DNA from: Caenorhabditis remanei
Taxonomy: Eukaryota > Nematoda > Chromadorea > Rhabditida > Rhabditidae
Assembly (NCBI RefSeq): GCF_010183535.1
Contig: NC_071329.1
Coordinates: forward strand, 19,730,879 to 19,794,878
Direction: 5' to 3'
Length of the DNA stretch: 64,000 nt
The position numbers and the translations under genes are program-made. The notes under the pieces were generated by a model. It saw only the letters and a list, made by a program, of their open reading frames with translations, did not search any database and was not told where the DNA came from. Position 1 is the stretch's first letter, and each line of letters starts with the position of its first letter. Shown here piece by piece: positions 35,933 through 48,609 of the stretch.

Positions 35933-37089
35933 TCACAAGGTAAAATTAGTAACTCTGAGTAGGCTCATCGAATCAAGACCCATCGAATCAATGACAGTTT
36001 TTTTGTTCTTCCTGACTTTTTTTGGTTTTTCTTCTCTATTTATTGAATTTTGCAGTGAGTTACGCTTTCTGATTTCCAGGATCTTCGCTAGATTTTTTTC
36101 GTTCTTGTTTGTTTTAATATACTCTACCATCTCCTCCCAGTAGTGCAGGTACATTTTGTAAGCAAGATCTCGGAATTGGTTACATTGTCTTCTGGTCTCC
36201 TCCGTTTTTTTAGCAGTATATTTATCTTTCTGTTTCTGAATTTCTTTAGCATTGTTTCTGTCGATTTCGGCTAAGATTTCAATCCTTTGAAGATCCATGA
36301 GCTGAAAATATTTTGCGTTTAGGGACTCAATAAACCAGTAAAGTCACTCACTGGACTAAGAGATGGTTCGTCAAACAAATCTTTGGTCGTGTCTTCAAAG
36401 CTGTCCTCAATTTCTTGAAGGCCTACTTGCATCTCATGATGGCAAGCCTCCCAAAAATGAGAGAGTTGCTTTTGAACAATCTGTCCACCCGCTTCCTTGA
36501 AAGCCTCTCTCTGATTGTCTTCAATGCATCCTCCATCCAAGTGGTATTGGAGCGTCGGACATAATGTACAGTGCAGCATAGTCATTTTTCCTTTGTCAAG
36601 TGTTGCTTCAAAATAGGCTATTTCCATTTTTTCGCGAAGGAGAGCGAGACTTTGATTTGTTGAAAATCTGGATGCTCGGAATAGACTGTCAATCATTTCT
36701 TCCTGAAATTATAATTAGGTAAAAAGTAAAAAAGTTTAATCACTGACTTTGTAGAAACTGGCGTTAAATTTTTGAGCGCAATCTTTCACGTGTTTGAGAA
36801 AGTGTTTGTTTTCGATCATTTCTGTGCAAATACGGCATTCTACTACGTCTGAAAATAATTGTTTAGATGTTTGTACAAAAATATATATTTCATTACATTT
36901 CAACTCTCTTATGGCCTCCTTAACATAAGGTTCGTGAAGTGAATTTCTTCCCTGTTGTCTTCCTGTAAACAATAAATAAACAATAGAAAATATAAATGGT
37001 ACAGTTGTATCAGGATTCTAATCAAAGTGATCAAAAAAATTACCTTGATATACATCGTATGCCCCATAATGACGGTGATTGTGAGCCAT
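35933..37089 (-). CDS. Zinc-binding protein with two Cys/His clusters, 310 aa
   Basis: Exons: 37044-37089, 36897-36962, 36748-36848, 36352-36702, 35933-36301. The His-rich start MAHNHRHYGAYD is followed by CRICTEMIENKHFLKHVKDC (C-x2-C-x7-H-x3-H-x3-C) and a second cluster, CTLCPTLQYH...C. The C-terminal third is a basic helical region with KKVRKNKK that could act as a nuclear signal. Length, exon count and both clusters match the gene at 32185-34243, so the two are tandem duplicates on the same strand 1.7 kb apart. The start is less certain than in the paralogue because no close TTTCAG acceptor was found. Function unknown. Confidence 0.82.
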
Positions 37090-38866
37090 ATGGCGGGACG
37101 TAACTCACTGTAACTATCCTGGAAATTTACGACTTAAGAGTGAAACGCAATATATAGTAAACAATGTTTTTACATAAGAAAAAGAAAATTACAGAAAACA
37201 AATGTCTGAGCATGATAAACAAATCTCGCAAATCGGTCACAGAAACTACAGTTCAAATCGCTCACGAATTTCTTACTGATAGTGAATCGATACAGCTCAA
37301 AACTTTTTTCTAACTTGATGAAAATCAATAATTATGGAATGAGAAACATGGATAAAACTATCATTTGGAGAAAAAACATAGTTGGAGAAAATATAAGAGA
37401 GAAAATAGACTGAAAGCGCGACGGCACCAGTGACGGAGAGAACTTTCGGCTTGATGGCAGCGTCGATACTTTTTCTGTTTTTTACCTGCACTCACTCCCT
37501 CTCAACCAGTGAACATCTTCTTCGTGTCCCCCCTCGGCTAGCAGGTAGAAGACATAACGCGGTCTTGTGTTCCCTCGCCGTCTCTCAGCTGTATGCCACG
37601 TAATGTCTCCGTCTCGTCATTCTGAGTACTCTCTTCATCTTTTCTTGTTGTGTTCTCTGACTGCATTCTCACTGGTACCCTCTCTTACTAGTTGGTCAGA
37701 GACATTTTCATCTTGTCCTTGTGTCGTTGGATACATACAAATAGAAATTTAGAATCAATAAGCAAATGGCGTGATCTCTACATTGAGGTTCTGCATGTCT
37801 CAGGACCCCAGTTCTTCGTCCGGTTGAAGCTGACACAAGTTCTATTCTAGACAATTCCACAATTGAGTCGTACGAGCTTCTCATCAATAAGGATCTCCAA
37901 TGTTGAGCACTTCCATACGACTTTCTTCTCAGTGGAATGATGATAAATGAACAAATTCAATGTAGTCTGGAAGAAAAACCTGCTAACTGAAAAAATATAG
38001 TTCAATATTCATATAATATTTCTTCAGTTGAAAAAGTTTTCATATCTAATTCGTTTCAATTCACTACAATTCGGGGATAAATATGTACATTGATATTAAG
38101 AAGACTGGAAAGAAGTGGAAGATTTTTCATTTTGCTATCTACCGCAAACAATTATTTTTTGAGTTTTTGATCCAACGTGTGATAATGAAAAATATGTTTT
38201 TGTTGAACATGTAACATTGCGTTAAATACTTTCGCAGGTACACTTACAGATTTTTGTGAAGTCGACTGGTTCATTTTCTAGGTGAGTTTTCTACTGTACA
38301 TCATTGCATCTTTACCATAAAATTTCTCACACCGATAATTTTTTGTAGTGAGTAGATCAAATATAACACTTCAGTTTTAACGTTGCAAACATTTTGTATA
38401 AACACTTTTTGAGAGATATTGATAAATAGAACAAGTGAAACCTCCAAAAAAGTGGGACTTTAAAAAAGTTGAAAGTCTATGCTTCCTTTACTAATAAAAG
38501 AAAATATTGTAGAGCAATTATTCGAATCAGAATATATTTTCAAAATTAATCATTCTCTACAAATAAATTAAAAATTTTAGACCTGCCAATTTCTGGATAT
38601 TCACATTTAACACATTGGTAGATCAAACACCTTTTTGTACTATTTGTGGTTTGAACAGTGTATTTTATTGATTTTTTGAGACTCTATCCTCATCTTTTTT
38701 CAGTTTTTTTTTTCATGCTAATACTAAATATTTCTGTTGAATTTTACGAGAATCACATTTGTTTTTCAATTGATTCATATGGTTTTTATCAATTAAATTT
38801 TTTGCATTGATTGTATTCCTCTTGACTCTTTTTTTTCAGCCACTCGCCGTGGTGGAACCTAATAAG
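37090..38866. other. Divergent intergenic region upstream of the AP-2-like gene
   Basis: About 1.8 kb between a minus-strand zinc-binding gene and the plus-strand AP-2-like gene. A TTTTTTTTCAG acceptor ends at 38839, 27 bases before the chosen ATG; it may receive a spliced leader or join an untranslated upstream exon. No other gene is supported. Confidence 0.5.
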
Positions 38867-41800
38867 ATGTCAAGGCACAGACAATTCAAACTACCTCGGG
38901 CTCCAGAAAACCAAAATGGTGCGATTCAATCTCAACTACACGAATCCCCACTTCCGAAAACCTCCACAACTTCCCGGACACGGGAAGAAGAAAATCAGTC
39001 ATTTGTCAAACTTGGGGAGCCTGTGCAATCAGTTGTCGAGCAAGATACCAATTTGCCTGGACAGTATATAGACCCCCAAACACATCAGCCAATCGCTTGC
39101 AGCACTATTATTCCTCCAGACCTGCTTTATCCGATCCAGCAAGATCAGATGGGTGTCGATCAACAAGCCCCACTGTCTAATTACATGTCTGATCGCACAG
39201 TTTCTACCGAGTCGGAGCAATACACTAATCCGACCTCAGTTTGGGAGCATGATAATTCGAAGCACATAGTGAAAGGAACGCAAGAAAATTTGAAGCTAGT
39301 AATTAGAAGAAATGACGGCGGAGAGCTTTTGACCACTGATAAAGTAAGTTAGAATATAAAAAGTTTTAATTTTTGAATTTTTTTTAAGTTGCATGATGTG
39401 CATTATGAGCTTGATAAAATTCCAAAACAAAGACAGTTCAAACTTCCTCCTGCTCCAAATTATCAAAACAAATCTTCTTTGCTCTCCAATCACCAGATGA
39501 TTTCTGATAATGGAAAGGTGACATCAGAAGCCGATATAGGATGTCAATCACATTTTCCACAGGTTGGTAATCAATATCTAATCGTTCAAAAGATTTTTGA
39601 ACGCATCAGACATCCGGGGGCCATATACACAGTACCGGTCAATGGTTATAAACTTTGGCCGTTTTTAATTTGAATTGTCCAGCTTTGAGAGTATGGCATG
39701 GTAATACTGATTGTCCCATTAAGTAGATTTGTAATGAGTTATACAGATCAAAATTAGAGCGCCATTTTTGTAGATGACAACATTTCTGTACGGAAACTCT
39801 ATAGAGAGTTAAGGTCATTTTAAGACAAGGAATCAAGAATCGCAAAAAAAGTTGACACTGAAATTGGTCGATTTGAGGGTGAAATTACTTCGTCGATGCG
39901 TAACTGGCTAGAGAGTATTCGTACAAGAAAGTTGTCAACTACAAAAATGAAACTCTCCTTTTGATTTGTATGATTCATTAACAATCTACTTGATGGGACA
40001 ATCAGGATTACCATGACACACTTTCAAAGTTGTTCATTTTCTACTAAAAATGGCCAAAGACAACCTTTTGACCGGTACTGTATGAAGCAGCTACCCCAGT
40101 CTCATCCTCACGCTTCAGAATCAATATAAAAATGTAGCCCATCAACAATCTGCCGATTTCCACCACTCTTCCCAGCGGAAGCAAAACATCAGCTCCGACT
40201 TCATCTGTCGAAATGAGAATTCAGAACTTACACTGATGGCAAACTCGGAATTTCCAGATCTGACAAGTTATGGAACATCGTCTGGAAATGTGAGTTCTAA
40301 TAGTTTGCCCTTTTAGTTTCTAATTTGTATTTTCGAAAACAAGACTAATTCATTCCAGCCTCAAAATGCAGTGGAGCATAACAACGTTTCGAAGCATCGA
40401 CAGTTCAAACTTCCTCCTGCTGGAAACTACTCAAACAAGACACAATCGAACGGGCCCTCTGGAATTGAGAGCGTTTTACCGGGAAATAATAATGGACAGT
40501 CGTTTTCTGATGCACCAGTTTCTAGTCAACAATGTCATTACCCGAGTGTGGATGACTACCTAGAAGTACAAGAAACATTTGCTAGCAGCAACTGGAATCC
40601 ACCGGAGACTGCTCATTTCGACTCCCTTTGCGAAGATAATGTTTCGAGACCTATTCTACCAGAATCCGTGACAGAATTCAACGCAAGCCCATACTACCAA
40701 CAATACAAGAATCTACTGATATGTAGTCATCAAGACAATTTTATAGAGGAAGACGTCAACCAGAACGTACAGGCAGATTTTGTCGAAATTCAAAAAAGGG
40801 TTACGGAGGATGGTCAGACGTTTTCAGAATCAACACATGCCATCGAGTCTGTATCGGACTTCATTTGGGAAAATGACGGCTCCGGGACTACACTGACTAC
40901 AGTGCCAGAAAATTTGGAGCTCCAGAATCCGACAGACGATGGAAAAAACGAAGGATCTTTATTTATTGATGAGGTGAGCTGAATTTTTTGGTAGATTTAA
41001 AAACTCTATGGCGGATCTCTGTTTCTAATTCACTGATATTTCTTTTTTCAGCGACAAGACGTGTCGGAGTTCAACAAAGTCCCTGAGAAAGTTCGGCAGT
41101 TCAGTCTTCCTTCATCCGGGAATTTTTTAAATAGCGAAATCACGGAGCACATACACAGCTCCTCCGTGTTTACTAATTCCGAAAACGTCGGTTCGAGATC
41201 CATAAGCAGAGAAGATGAGACGGAATCTAACAAAAACAAGGAACACCGACAATTTTCTCTACCTCGTGCTCCAAACTACGTGAATAGCGTTGATAAATAC
41301 AGAACAGTTCTAACTGCAAAGCAGCATGCGTTTCCAGAAAGTTCTTATGTGTTCACCGATCACCAATCAACTTTTTCTGGAACTGACGTCGACCCGGTGA
41401 GAGTATCCTAACAAATTTCAAAAATAATAATAATCCATAAATGTCAGACTCAACCTATCCTGCATGAAAACCAATATCAAATGATTGTCGACGAAGAACT
41501 TGGCTACCATCACCACCAACAAGATGAAACGGTGCAAGCCACTGAATGCGAATTCATTTGGAACAACGATGTCCTGGAGACCACGGATAGAGGGGAAGTG
41601 ACGGACTACAGTTCTGAGTATAAACAGTTTGACCCTCCTCCTGTGGAAAACTATGTGGACTATGGAATCCAGGAGCATCAAAACATAACACCACACAGCT
41701 CTTCTGCGCTTTCCATCACTGTTTCAACTTTCGATAACAAAGATACCAATTCAGAAGTGTCGTCCGAAGCTCAAAATATTGATCCGGATGAATTACAAAG

Positions 41801-43384
41801 CTTTGCCAACACTGAAGTCCAATGTCAATCTAGTTTCATACCGTTTGATAATCAAAATCAACTGGATGGCGACATGCGTATTCAATCTGGTCAATGCATT
41901 GCTCAAAACTGCTCAGGATTAGACTATCAACATCATATCTCGTCTCAAGAGAATTTCCACCGGGATACCCTTGTATTAGAACAAACATCTGAGAACTCTG
42001 TAGTCTATCCTGAAACTCACGATCAAATTCAAGACTCTCCCGGATTAATATTTAAAGAACATCATCACAAAACTACCGAACAGATGCCTGGAGTCAGCTC
42101 AAACTCTCTTTGGGAGAGTACCAGTCTAGAATCTCTGAACGGAGAGAACTTAACTCAATCAAACGAAACCTTGGAATTGCAAATTTTACGTGCAAAAAAC
42201 TTCGAGAAGAATGCAGATGATCTACCAAACACAGCTTCTACAATCGATAATCTTTTGTCTGCTGTTGATAACGAGCAGTTGTCTTCAGATGAACCCCCAT
42301 CACATTGCGAGACAGGTGGCAGTCAAGATCGACTTCAAAAAAATCAAGCTTCACCACAAGAATCCTCTGACCTACTGGGCGATCAAGACCTTGAGAATTC
42401 AGATGAAATATCCAAGCTCGAGAAAGCAATGTTTTCGAAGCTCTGGGCACGCTACAGCCGACGTAAACGTGTCTTGATCCCTTGCTCTTTAACAGAGAAA
42501 GTACCATTACCTACAGTGAATGCAGTGCCCGATAGTTTTGAACTCCACGATCCATTAGAAGACAGTTTTGATGTCGTACTTTCAAGAACATGCAGCAGTG
42601 AAGATGGTTTACGTACCTATCATGTAAATTATTTGTGTGCCAGTGTAGATTATCAAAGGTTTTTGTTTCTAGGTCACCACCGAAGAAGTCAATCGGCGTA
42701 TCAACGGCGTCGAAAAACTGAACAACTCCAATTTAGCTTTAACATTGAGAAAGTATACAACTCCATTATAAACTCTACTACATTTTTTCAAATTTCAGAC
42801 AGAAATCCAAGAGTTGTGGAGAGACTATACGCAAGAAGTTGAAAGAGAAAGGGATTTATGCTGATCTGAATTCTAAGCAGAATGTGTCTCCCAATAAAAT
42901 ATTAGTAATGTCAGAAGCTGAAGGAGTTCATTTGGTAATGGATCTGGACGATATAGTCAGGGGATCTTATCCGGCTGATGATATTGCTAATGAAATTGTT
43001 CAAGAGGCGATGATGGATGAATCAGTGAATTTGGATAGTTTTATGGATGTGGAGGCGTTCAGGTGAGTTTCTCAAGTGTTGAAAATCAATGACTATAGAG
43101 ATTTGAACTTCAGTGAATGCATGAGATCACTTCGCGACACCGTGGAATCGGTCGTCCCACCAATCACTGGAATTCTCCCAAAAGCTTCAAACAATAAAGA
43201 CTTGAACTTGGTAATGGAGGAGTTTTCGGAAGCCACTCATGGAATAGGAATTGTCACTCAACCCACATGGATTTATGCGTTGACTGAAATTGGAAAAGGA
43301 GTGACTACGTTAGTCAGAGAAGAATTGGAGAGAAGCAATGAAGACAATGAGAGAGAGGGTGAAAACTGTCAGACAGCAGAGTAA
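38867..43384 (+). CDS. Long AP-2-family transcription factor with repeated RQFKLP motifs, about 1190 aa
   Basis: Exons: 38867-39343, 39389-39562, 40119-40289, 40359-40973, 41052-41396, 41448-42623, 42673-42752, 42799-43062, 43114-43384. Residues from about 960 to the end match the TF_AP-2 DNA-binding/dimerisation domain: VTTEEVNRRINGVEKLN, GETIRKKL, SEAEGVHLVMDLD and a C-terminal FSEATHGIGI block. It should bind GC-rich palindromes as a dimer in the nucleus. The long N-terminal part repeats an RQF-x-LP-x-A-x-NY-x-N motif six times (residues about 5, 173, 288, 493, 544, 655), plus an (F/W)END...ENLELQ motif. Intron 2 carries a palindromic element. An upstream coding exon cannot be excluded. 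Caenorhabditis AP-2 genes are named aptf, but orthology was not established. Confidence 0.8.
39630..40080. mobile_element. CAGTACCGG-family palindromic element inside the AP-2-like gene
   Basis: Starts CAGTACCGGTCAATGG and ends ...TTTTGACCGGTACTG, followed by TA. The left neighbour is CA rather than TA. It lies between two parts of a coding repeat of the AP-2-like gene and is removed as intron 2 in my model. Confidence 0.78.
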
Positions 43385-43851
43385 ATTGATTAATTATTTT
43401 GAAAATTTATAAATTAGTTTTAACCTTTCAGTTTTAAAATATTATACAAAAGAAAAAAATTACCCAGAACTTTCAATTTTGTTTTCTCTGAAAGTCGGAC
43501 GATTTTGAAACGAAATATCCACGAGGACCACACGATGAAATGGTGCAAAGTGTCAAATGACAAATTGTAGATCAAATCCAGGGCTTCGTTTTTGTAGTTG
43601 ACAACTTTTTGGCTCCGCTCACTTTGAGATACGCGCCCTCTTCTCTTTAAAACTTCAAAAACGTAGCACTGGTATTAAATAATGAAAATCAGAAACAACT
43701 GTTAAATTGATTCTAATATAACATGACATGACTCACTATCAGACGAAGTAGAACTTCCTTCGATTATTTTATGTTTTATATTAGTGAGAGATTGTACTAA
43801 TCAATAATTGGAATCGAGTTTAAAAAAATTTTGAATTAGAATTAGTTTGTT
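43385..43851. other. Tail-to-tail intergenic, with MITE fragment
   Basis: Separates the AP-2-like gene (plus) from the C2H2 gene (minus). Positions 43553-43612 match the core of the palindromic family (gatcaaatccagggcttcgt then ttttgtagttgacaactttt) without ends. Nothing else recognised. Confidence 0.5.
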
Positions 43852-44608
43852 TTAAAAAGGAATATTGGGCAAATTATCATCAGCCAATTGAGCTGGTTCC
43901 GTGAAGAGACGATCCAAGCATTTTTCATAGTCTTCACCATCCCACGACTCATCAATTTGTAGCCGTGCAGTTTTCACATCTTCGCGTTTGACTTCGTAAC
44001 TCATAATTTTCTTATCTTGTTCACTCGTTAACTTTTGAGTGTTTCCAGCACTGGTTGATTCCATTGTGACTCCTGCATACCAAACCACAGGATCCAACTC
44101 GGGATACTTTGAGTAATCCATCGGCTGGAAATGCGGCACCAAATCGCGACAAATGTAATCATGAACTGTTTGAAGTCGTTCAGTTTTTCTATGACGATAC
44201 AACGTGTGCTGTAATTTTAGGAGTGTGACTACTAGGACTTCTATGGGATAATTACCTTGTCATCAAACTTTTGCATGCACATTTCACAAGTAAGAGAACC
44301 ATTACGATGGAGCTTCTAAAATGATTTTTTGTTGATAATTCCTAAAGATTGTGAACAAACCAAGTGCTCAATCATTCTTTTTGGGAATTGGCTCGTGTAG
44401 TAGCATTGTGAACAGCCAATCTCTTTTCCGTACGGATATTTTGGGCCTGGACATAGTAACATGTGACTTTGCATCTGAAATCTAACATTTACATTAAAAT
44501 TATAACAAATTGGAGCATTTCATAGACAGATCTACGTACCTCATTCTTTTCTGAAAATACTTTCTGACAACTCGAACATTTATTGAGCAGATCACTGATG
44601 GAGCTCAT
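43852..44608 (-). CDS. Small C2H2-type zinc finger protein, 199 aa
   Basis: Exons: 44540-44608, 44361-44474, 44256-44315, 43852-44208. The N-terminus has CSSCQKVF followed by a His in the next exon; a clear finger follows (CSQC-x12-H-x3-H, about residues 45-64), then CEMCMQKFDDKHTLYRH, a third finger. The C-terminal 100 residues have no motif that I recognise. Nucleic-acid binding is the likely role but is not proven by the fingers alone. It reads toward the AP-2-like gene and ends 467 bp from its stop. Confidence 0.83.
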
Positions 44609-45616
44609 TTTCTCGGTAAACAGTAGCTAATACAAGTAATACAAGCTGGAATAGCCGACAGTAATCAATAATTTTCCTCAAAAGACAAAAATAAACGAAT
44701 AATGGGCAATTCGAGGAAATACATGCGAACGATCTGTAGAAGCTCTACCCAACATGTTGTAAACACTCTCCTAAATTTCTGTGATCTTTCCACTCTGCGC
44801 CTCTCGTGCTTTCCATCTAAACTATGATTCACGAAGTCAATGAGTAATATCTGCTTCAAATTATGTGTTTTTTCTAAAATCAGAGAAACATTTTACGTGA
44901 ACTGAAAAGAAACAAAAAGAAAACTATTTCCAGAAGACATCGCTTTTATTTTGGCACTGGATGGGAAAATGAAAATATTTTATTGAGAATAGATGGAAAT
45001 GTTTTTAACAGTTTGTAGTTATCGAAAAAAGAAACTATTCAGAACTTCATAAAACAAGAAAAATGAGAAATATGTTTGGTTTGAGAAATAAAAGTTAAAA
45101 TATATCTTGTTTATATCTCAATAAATCATTTAGTTAAAAATTTTAGAATAATCCCAAAAATGTCTCAGTCCACGATGCTCTCACTAGTGGTGCTTAATCC
45201 GGAATTGGATCAGGTTAAGCATCTGTCATCTGATTTTTCTGAAAAAAAATGCAACAGCCAAAACGTGCTAAAAATGCCCTCAATAGAGGCCATCAGTCTT
45301 GGTTAGTGCTCTCCAGATATCTAGAAAACCAGGTAAAACACAGAAAATAAAATTCAAATCCGGTTTGTTTATTGTTTAAGAGAAAAGGAGAGAAGAAAAC
45401 AACGAAATTTGAATGAAATAAAAAAATGTAGAGAGGAAGTATTAGGAAATAGTGAAATTTTAAATTCTTTGAATAATAATAACGGAAATTAAGCCAACTT
45501 CTCCTAATGATTTGACTGAAATTGATAATAGCAACCACGTAATAATTTGGGAAGGGGACACTTTTGAAATAAAATAATGAATATATTGAACTTTGAGAAA
45601 GGTAAAGAACATACGT
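44609..45616. other. Intergenic, nothing recognised
   Basis: About 1 kb of AT-rich DNA between the small C2H2 gene and a DUF3557 fragment. Small frames here have no splice sites in phase or similarity to neighbours. Confidence 0.4.
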
Positions 45617-45880
45617 CTAATCAGGAAAATCTTCTTTAACAGAGTTCAATCGATTGCTCAACTGATTCGAATAGTATTCCACATTATCAGTTCGCATTGA
45701 AAGTTTGTATCCAACAGATGGCTGTGCTTCAATCCATTTCCCAGTCAATTCAAAAATATCTGTCAAAATCACTTTCGGAATCTCGAATTTTTGATTGGTA
45801 AGGTTGATAAGTACTTCTGAGTAACTAAGCATTAGCAATGCCGGTTGACTCAAGTTGAGTTTCAAAAAAAGCTAGTGTCT
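45617..45880 (-). pseudogene. DUF3557-family fragment
   Basis: A minus-strand frame reads FELTGKWIEAQPSVGYKL and ends VKEDFPD before a stop. This lines up with the last part of exon 2 of intact DUF3557 genes (compare FGLIREWLNCKARSTVCLL...EISERED at 52963-54050). The N-terminal half, the LPM exon and the usual AG-GTGAG donor are missing. It lies about 540 bp from the intact minus-strand gene, so it is probably the remnant of a tandem copy. Confidence 0.6.
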
Positions 45881-46420
45881 TCTAGAATTGGTTTGATCGA
45901 TTTTACGGTAGGTAGAAATTCCTAATCTTTGAATCTTCATTTTCACATTTTTTGGGAATTTAACTATTCTCAACAAATGAGCATAGAGATTTTTCTTCAA
46001 GTTTCCAAAATCTAGAAAAACGGATATCTGAAAAAGTTCCATGCGCCTTTAAATGGAACCGCCCATGTTCAGAAACCGATACATATAAGGTATATTGGGT
46101 AATTGATTGGATCTATGAGATGTCAAACGTCTGAATCTTAACAAACCTAACTTTCAAAAACTTCGTAGATTAGAGCAGTCCATTTCGACGTTAAGGATTC
46201 TTAAAGAATCAAAAAATCCTCACATTTTGACGAAGTGATAGCTTCTCGCCGAGACCGACCGCCTTGCTTATTCGCTACAATGGTACTTTCTTAAACTAAA
46301 TGTTTTCTGAAAAAAGTCCATATTTTCATCTTCGAAAAATATAAAACGGAAAAGCTTATTTATTGCACAGTTTGAAACAAGAATAATAATAGAAAAACAG
46401 GAAACATACTCGCAGCAAAA

Positions 46421-48013
46421 CTAATTGAACGGTCCGAACACACCATTATAAACTGGCGTTGCATAATCACCATCATCGATTTCGAAGTGAATTTCATAGG
46501 AGGTGTCAGCTGCTCTTTTCTCGTTCTCGATAATCAGATAGTAGACGTTGAGCTTTTTGAATCCACCCATCGGGAGAGTGATGCATTTAGAAGAGGTATG
46601 CCTGCAACTAAGTTAAAATCATACCGGCAAAAAAGATATCATATTCTGCCTTTTTCAGCTGAAAATCCCCAACTTTAAGAGTGTGTCATGGGAAAACTAA
46701 CTGTCCCACAAAATAACATTTTATGGATCGAACAGACCAAGAACAGAACTCTATTTTTGTAGTTGACACTTTTTTGGACGGACACTCCCTAGCAAGTTAC
46801 ATATCGACAAAGTAATTTCCCCCTCAAATCGACCCATTTCAGTGCAAAATAGTGAGTTTTGAGATGTTGATTGAAAATAACTATAACTCTCTAGGAACGT
46901 GTCCTATAAAAAACTGTCAATTTTAAAAATGGAGTTCTACTTTTGATCTGTTTGATCACATAAAAAGTTATTTTGTGGGACAGTTAGTTTTACCCTGACA
47001 CACTCTCAAAATTGGGCATTTTCAACTGAAAAAGGCAAAATATGTTATCATTTTGTCCGGTACTATTTAACATTGATTCTTGCACAGCTCACCTTTTGTC
47101 CTCAATCTTTGTCTCCCTAGCAGTCGGCAATCTTTCAATCTCCTCCATCAATCCGATAACATCCTTCTGTTTTCTGATTGCCACTGAATAGTGCCGACCT
47201 CCCTCATAACTGCTTGATCGCCACTTTTCAATCAACTCCTTCGCTTGCTGCCATGAGTAGAACCCTCCTTTAACATGAACCCGAACATTCTTCAGTCTCA
47301 GTAGTCGTGCTGGTTCTCCGTTAATGATCAACTTCCTCGCTGTTTTGATTTCCGGACATTTCACTAACTTAATAGCTTCAGCGATTTCCAAAGTGTTCAG
47401 AGAGGTGCTCGTGACAAATCCCCGAAGATACTCGAAAAAATTTGTGAGATTCCAGGCACCGTATCCAGCACTTGGCATATCGTGATCTTCCATTCCAACT
47501 AATAATCCTCTGTGTTTCTTGGGATTAACAATATCGCGACCTGACATTTTTGTGACCTTCAGGTTATACACATTCAATTTTAAGTCGATGGGCCAATAAA
47601 TGTCACGGCAAGATGTGTCCACATCTATCACTAGGTTTTTGACATTCACAGCAACGGGATTCCTTCCGAACAGTTTTCGATATAGATACTGAATTGCCTC
47701 TCTCCTCGACATTCCTCCTCGAACGCGTTCTCGTTTGAGAAGATCTCCGTTTGCCGAATGAATGCTGAGAGTATAGTTGGTAACCAGAAATTCGTACTTA
47801 ATTCCGTTGATGTTGATACAATTCCGATCCAGGTGGAGATAGTCTATTCGGATCGGGAGTCTCTTCTCGGCTGTTTTCATGTCTTGGCTACTCCGGACGA
47901 GTTGAAGTCTGAAAATCTAGTTCAAGAGCAATCTTACAAGTTAGTGATTACCTGACAAGCGGGTCCATGTGTTCCAGAATTGATGGCCATGTGAGATAAG
48001 GGAGCGGTTTCAT
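46421..48013 (-). CDS. DUF3557-family protein, 352 aa
   Basis: Exons: 47952-48013, 47093-47908, 46421-46601. Exon 1 encodes LPYLTWPSILEHMDPLVR, the short F-box-like opening of the family; exon 2 holds the core; exon 3 has CITLPMGGFKK, the family's ending motif. All three DUF3557 genes here share this three-exon layout with split Arg (AG|N) codons. Intron 2 (491 bp) contains a palindromic element. The family is large in Caenorhabditis and has no established function. A CTTTTCAG acceptor lies a few bases before the ATG. Confidence 0.87.
46621..47064. mobile_element. CAGTACCGG-family palindromic element in an intron
   Basis: Starts ataccggcaaaaaagatatc and ends ...tatcattttgtccggtact, with matching inverted halves. 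It fills nearly all of intron 2 of the DUF3557 gene at 46421-48013. Terminal CAG bases at the left are altered. Its left-end variant (gatatcatattctgcctttt) is closest to the copy at 34524. Confidence 0.76.
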
Positions 48014-48609
48014 TCTGCTGAAAAGTTACCATTTTTGTAAGAAGACAGGGTGGGGGCGAGGGTCATTTGGCCCAGATGGTGAGCGCGCAAAACAAATAGA
48101 GCAAATCCTACAGAATGGTGGGAGAACATTCTAGGTCACACCTCATCGTACACCATTCTTGTTTTCCCATTGACATTTGGCGGACACCTCGTAGATCAAT
48201 ATTTTTTGAGTTGTCTATTTTTTCTTCTTTTTCCTTCTTTATGAACCAAATTTTCTCTACTAATTCAGAATAGACACACTAAATTGGATGCGATTATATC
48301 AGCTCTCTTCAGTGAACTCTTTACCCGGATCTGAGATTTTTGAAAATTGAACGATGGCGCAAAGACACAATTAATTAAATCTTAGGCCTGCAATTTTTTT
48401 AAAATTTATAGTTGCATGGTAGATCAAAGAGATGTTTTTGACTCCTTGAGCATTGTTTGCCATATTTTATTTTCCCTTTTTCATTTTTGTCTATTTTTCA
48501 GAATTTTTCGAAATTTCTGGCACTTTTCTTATCAGCCCGCTACATTTATCTTTGATAATGTTTTTACAGTTGTTACCATTATTTCTCATCTTTCAGCCAT
48601 CAGTCGGTT
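48014..48609. other. Divergent intergenic region
   Basis: About 0.6 kb between the minus-strand DUF3557 gene and the plus-strand short AP-2-like gene. A CTTTCAG acceptor ends at 48596, shortly before the ATG at 48610. No other feature seen. Confidence 0.45.

Noticed and set aside
37567..37752. Possible upstream coding exon of the AP-2-like gene
   Set aside because: No donor in phase leading to the acceptor at 38839, and the frame has no AP-2 or repeat motif.
41418..41696. 92-codon minus-strand frame inside the AP-2-like gene
   Set aside because: Antisense to a clearly coding exon with repeat motifs on the plus strand.
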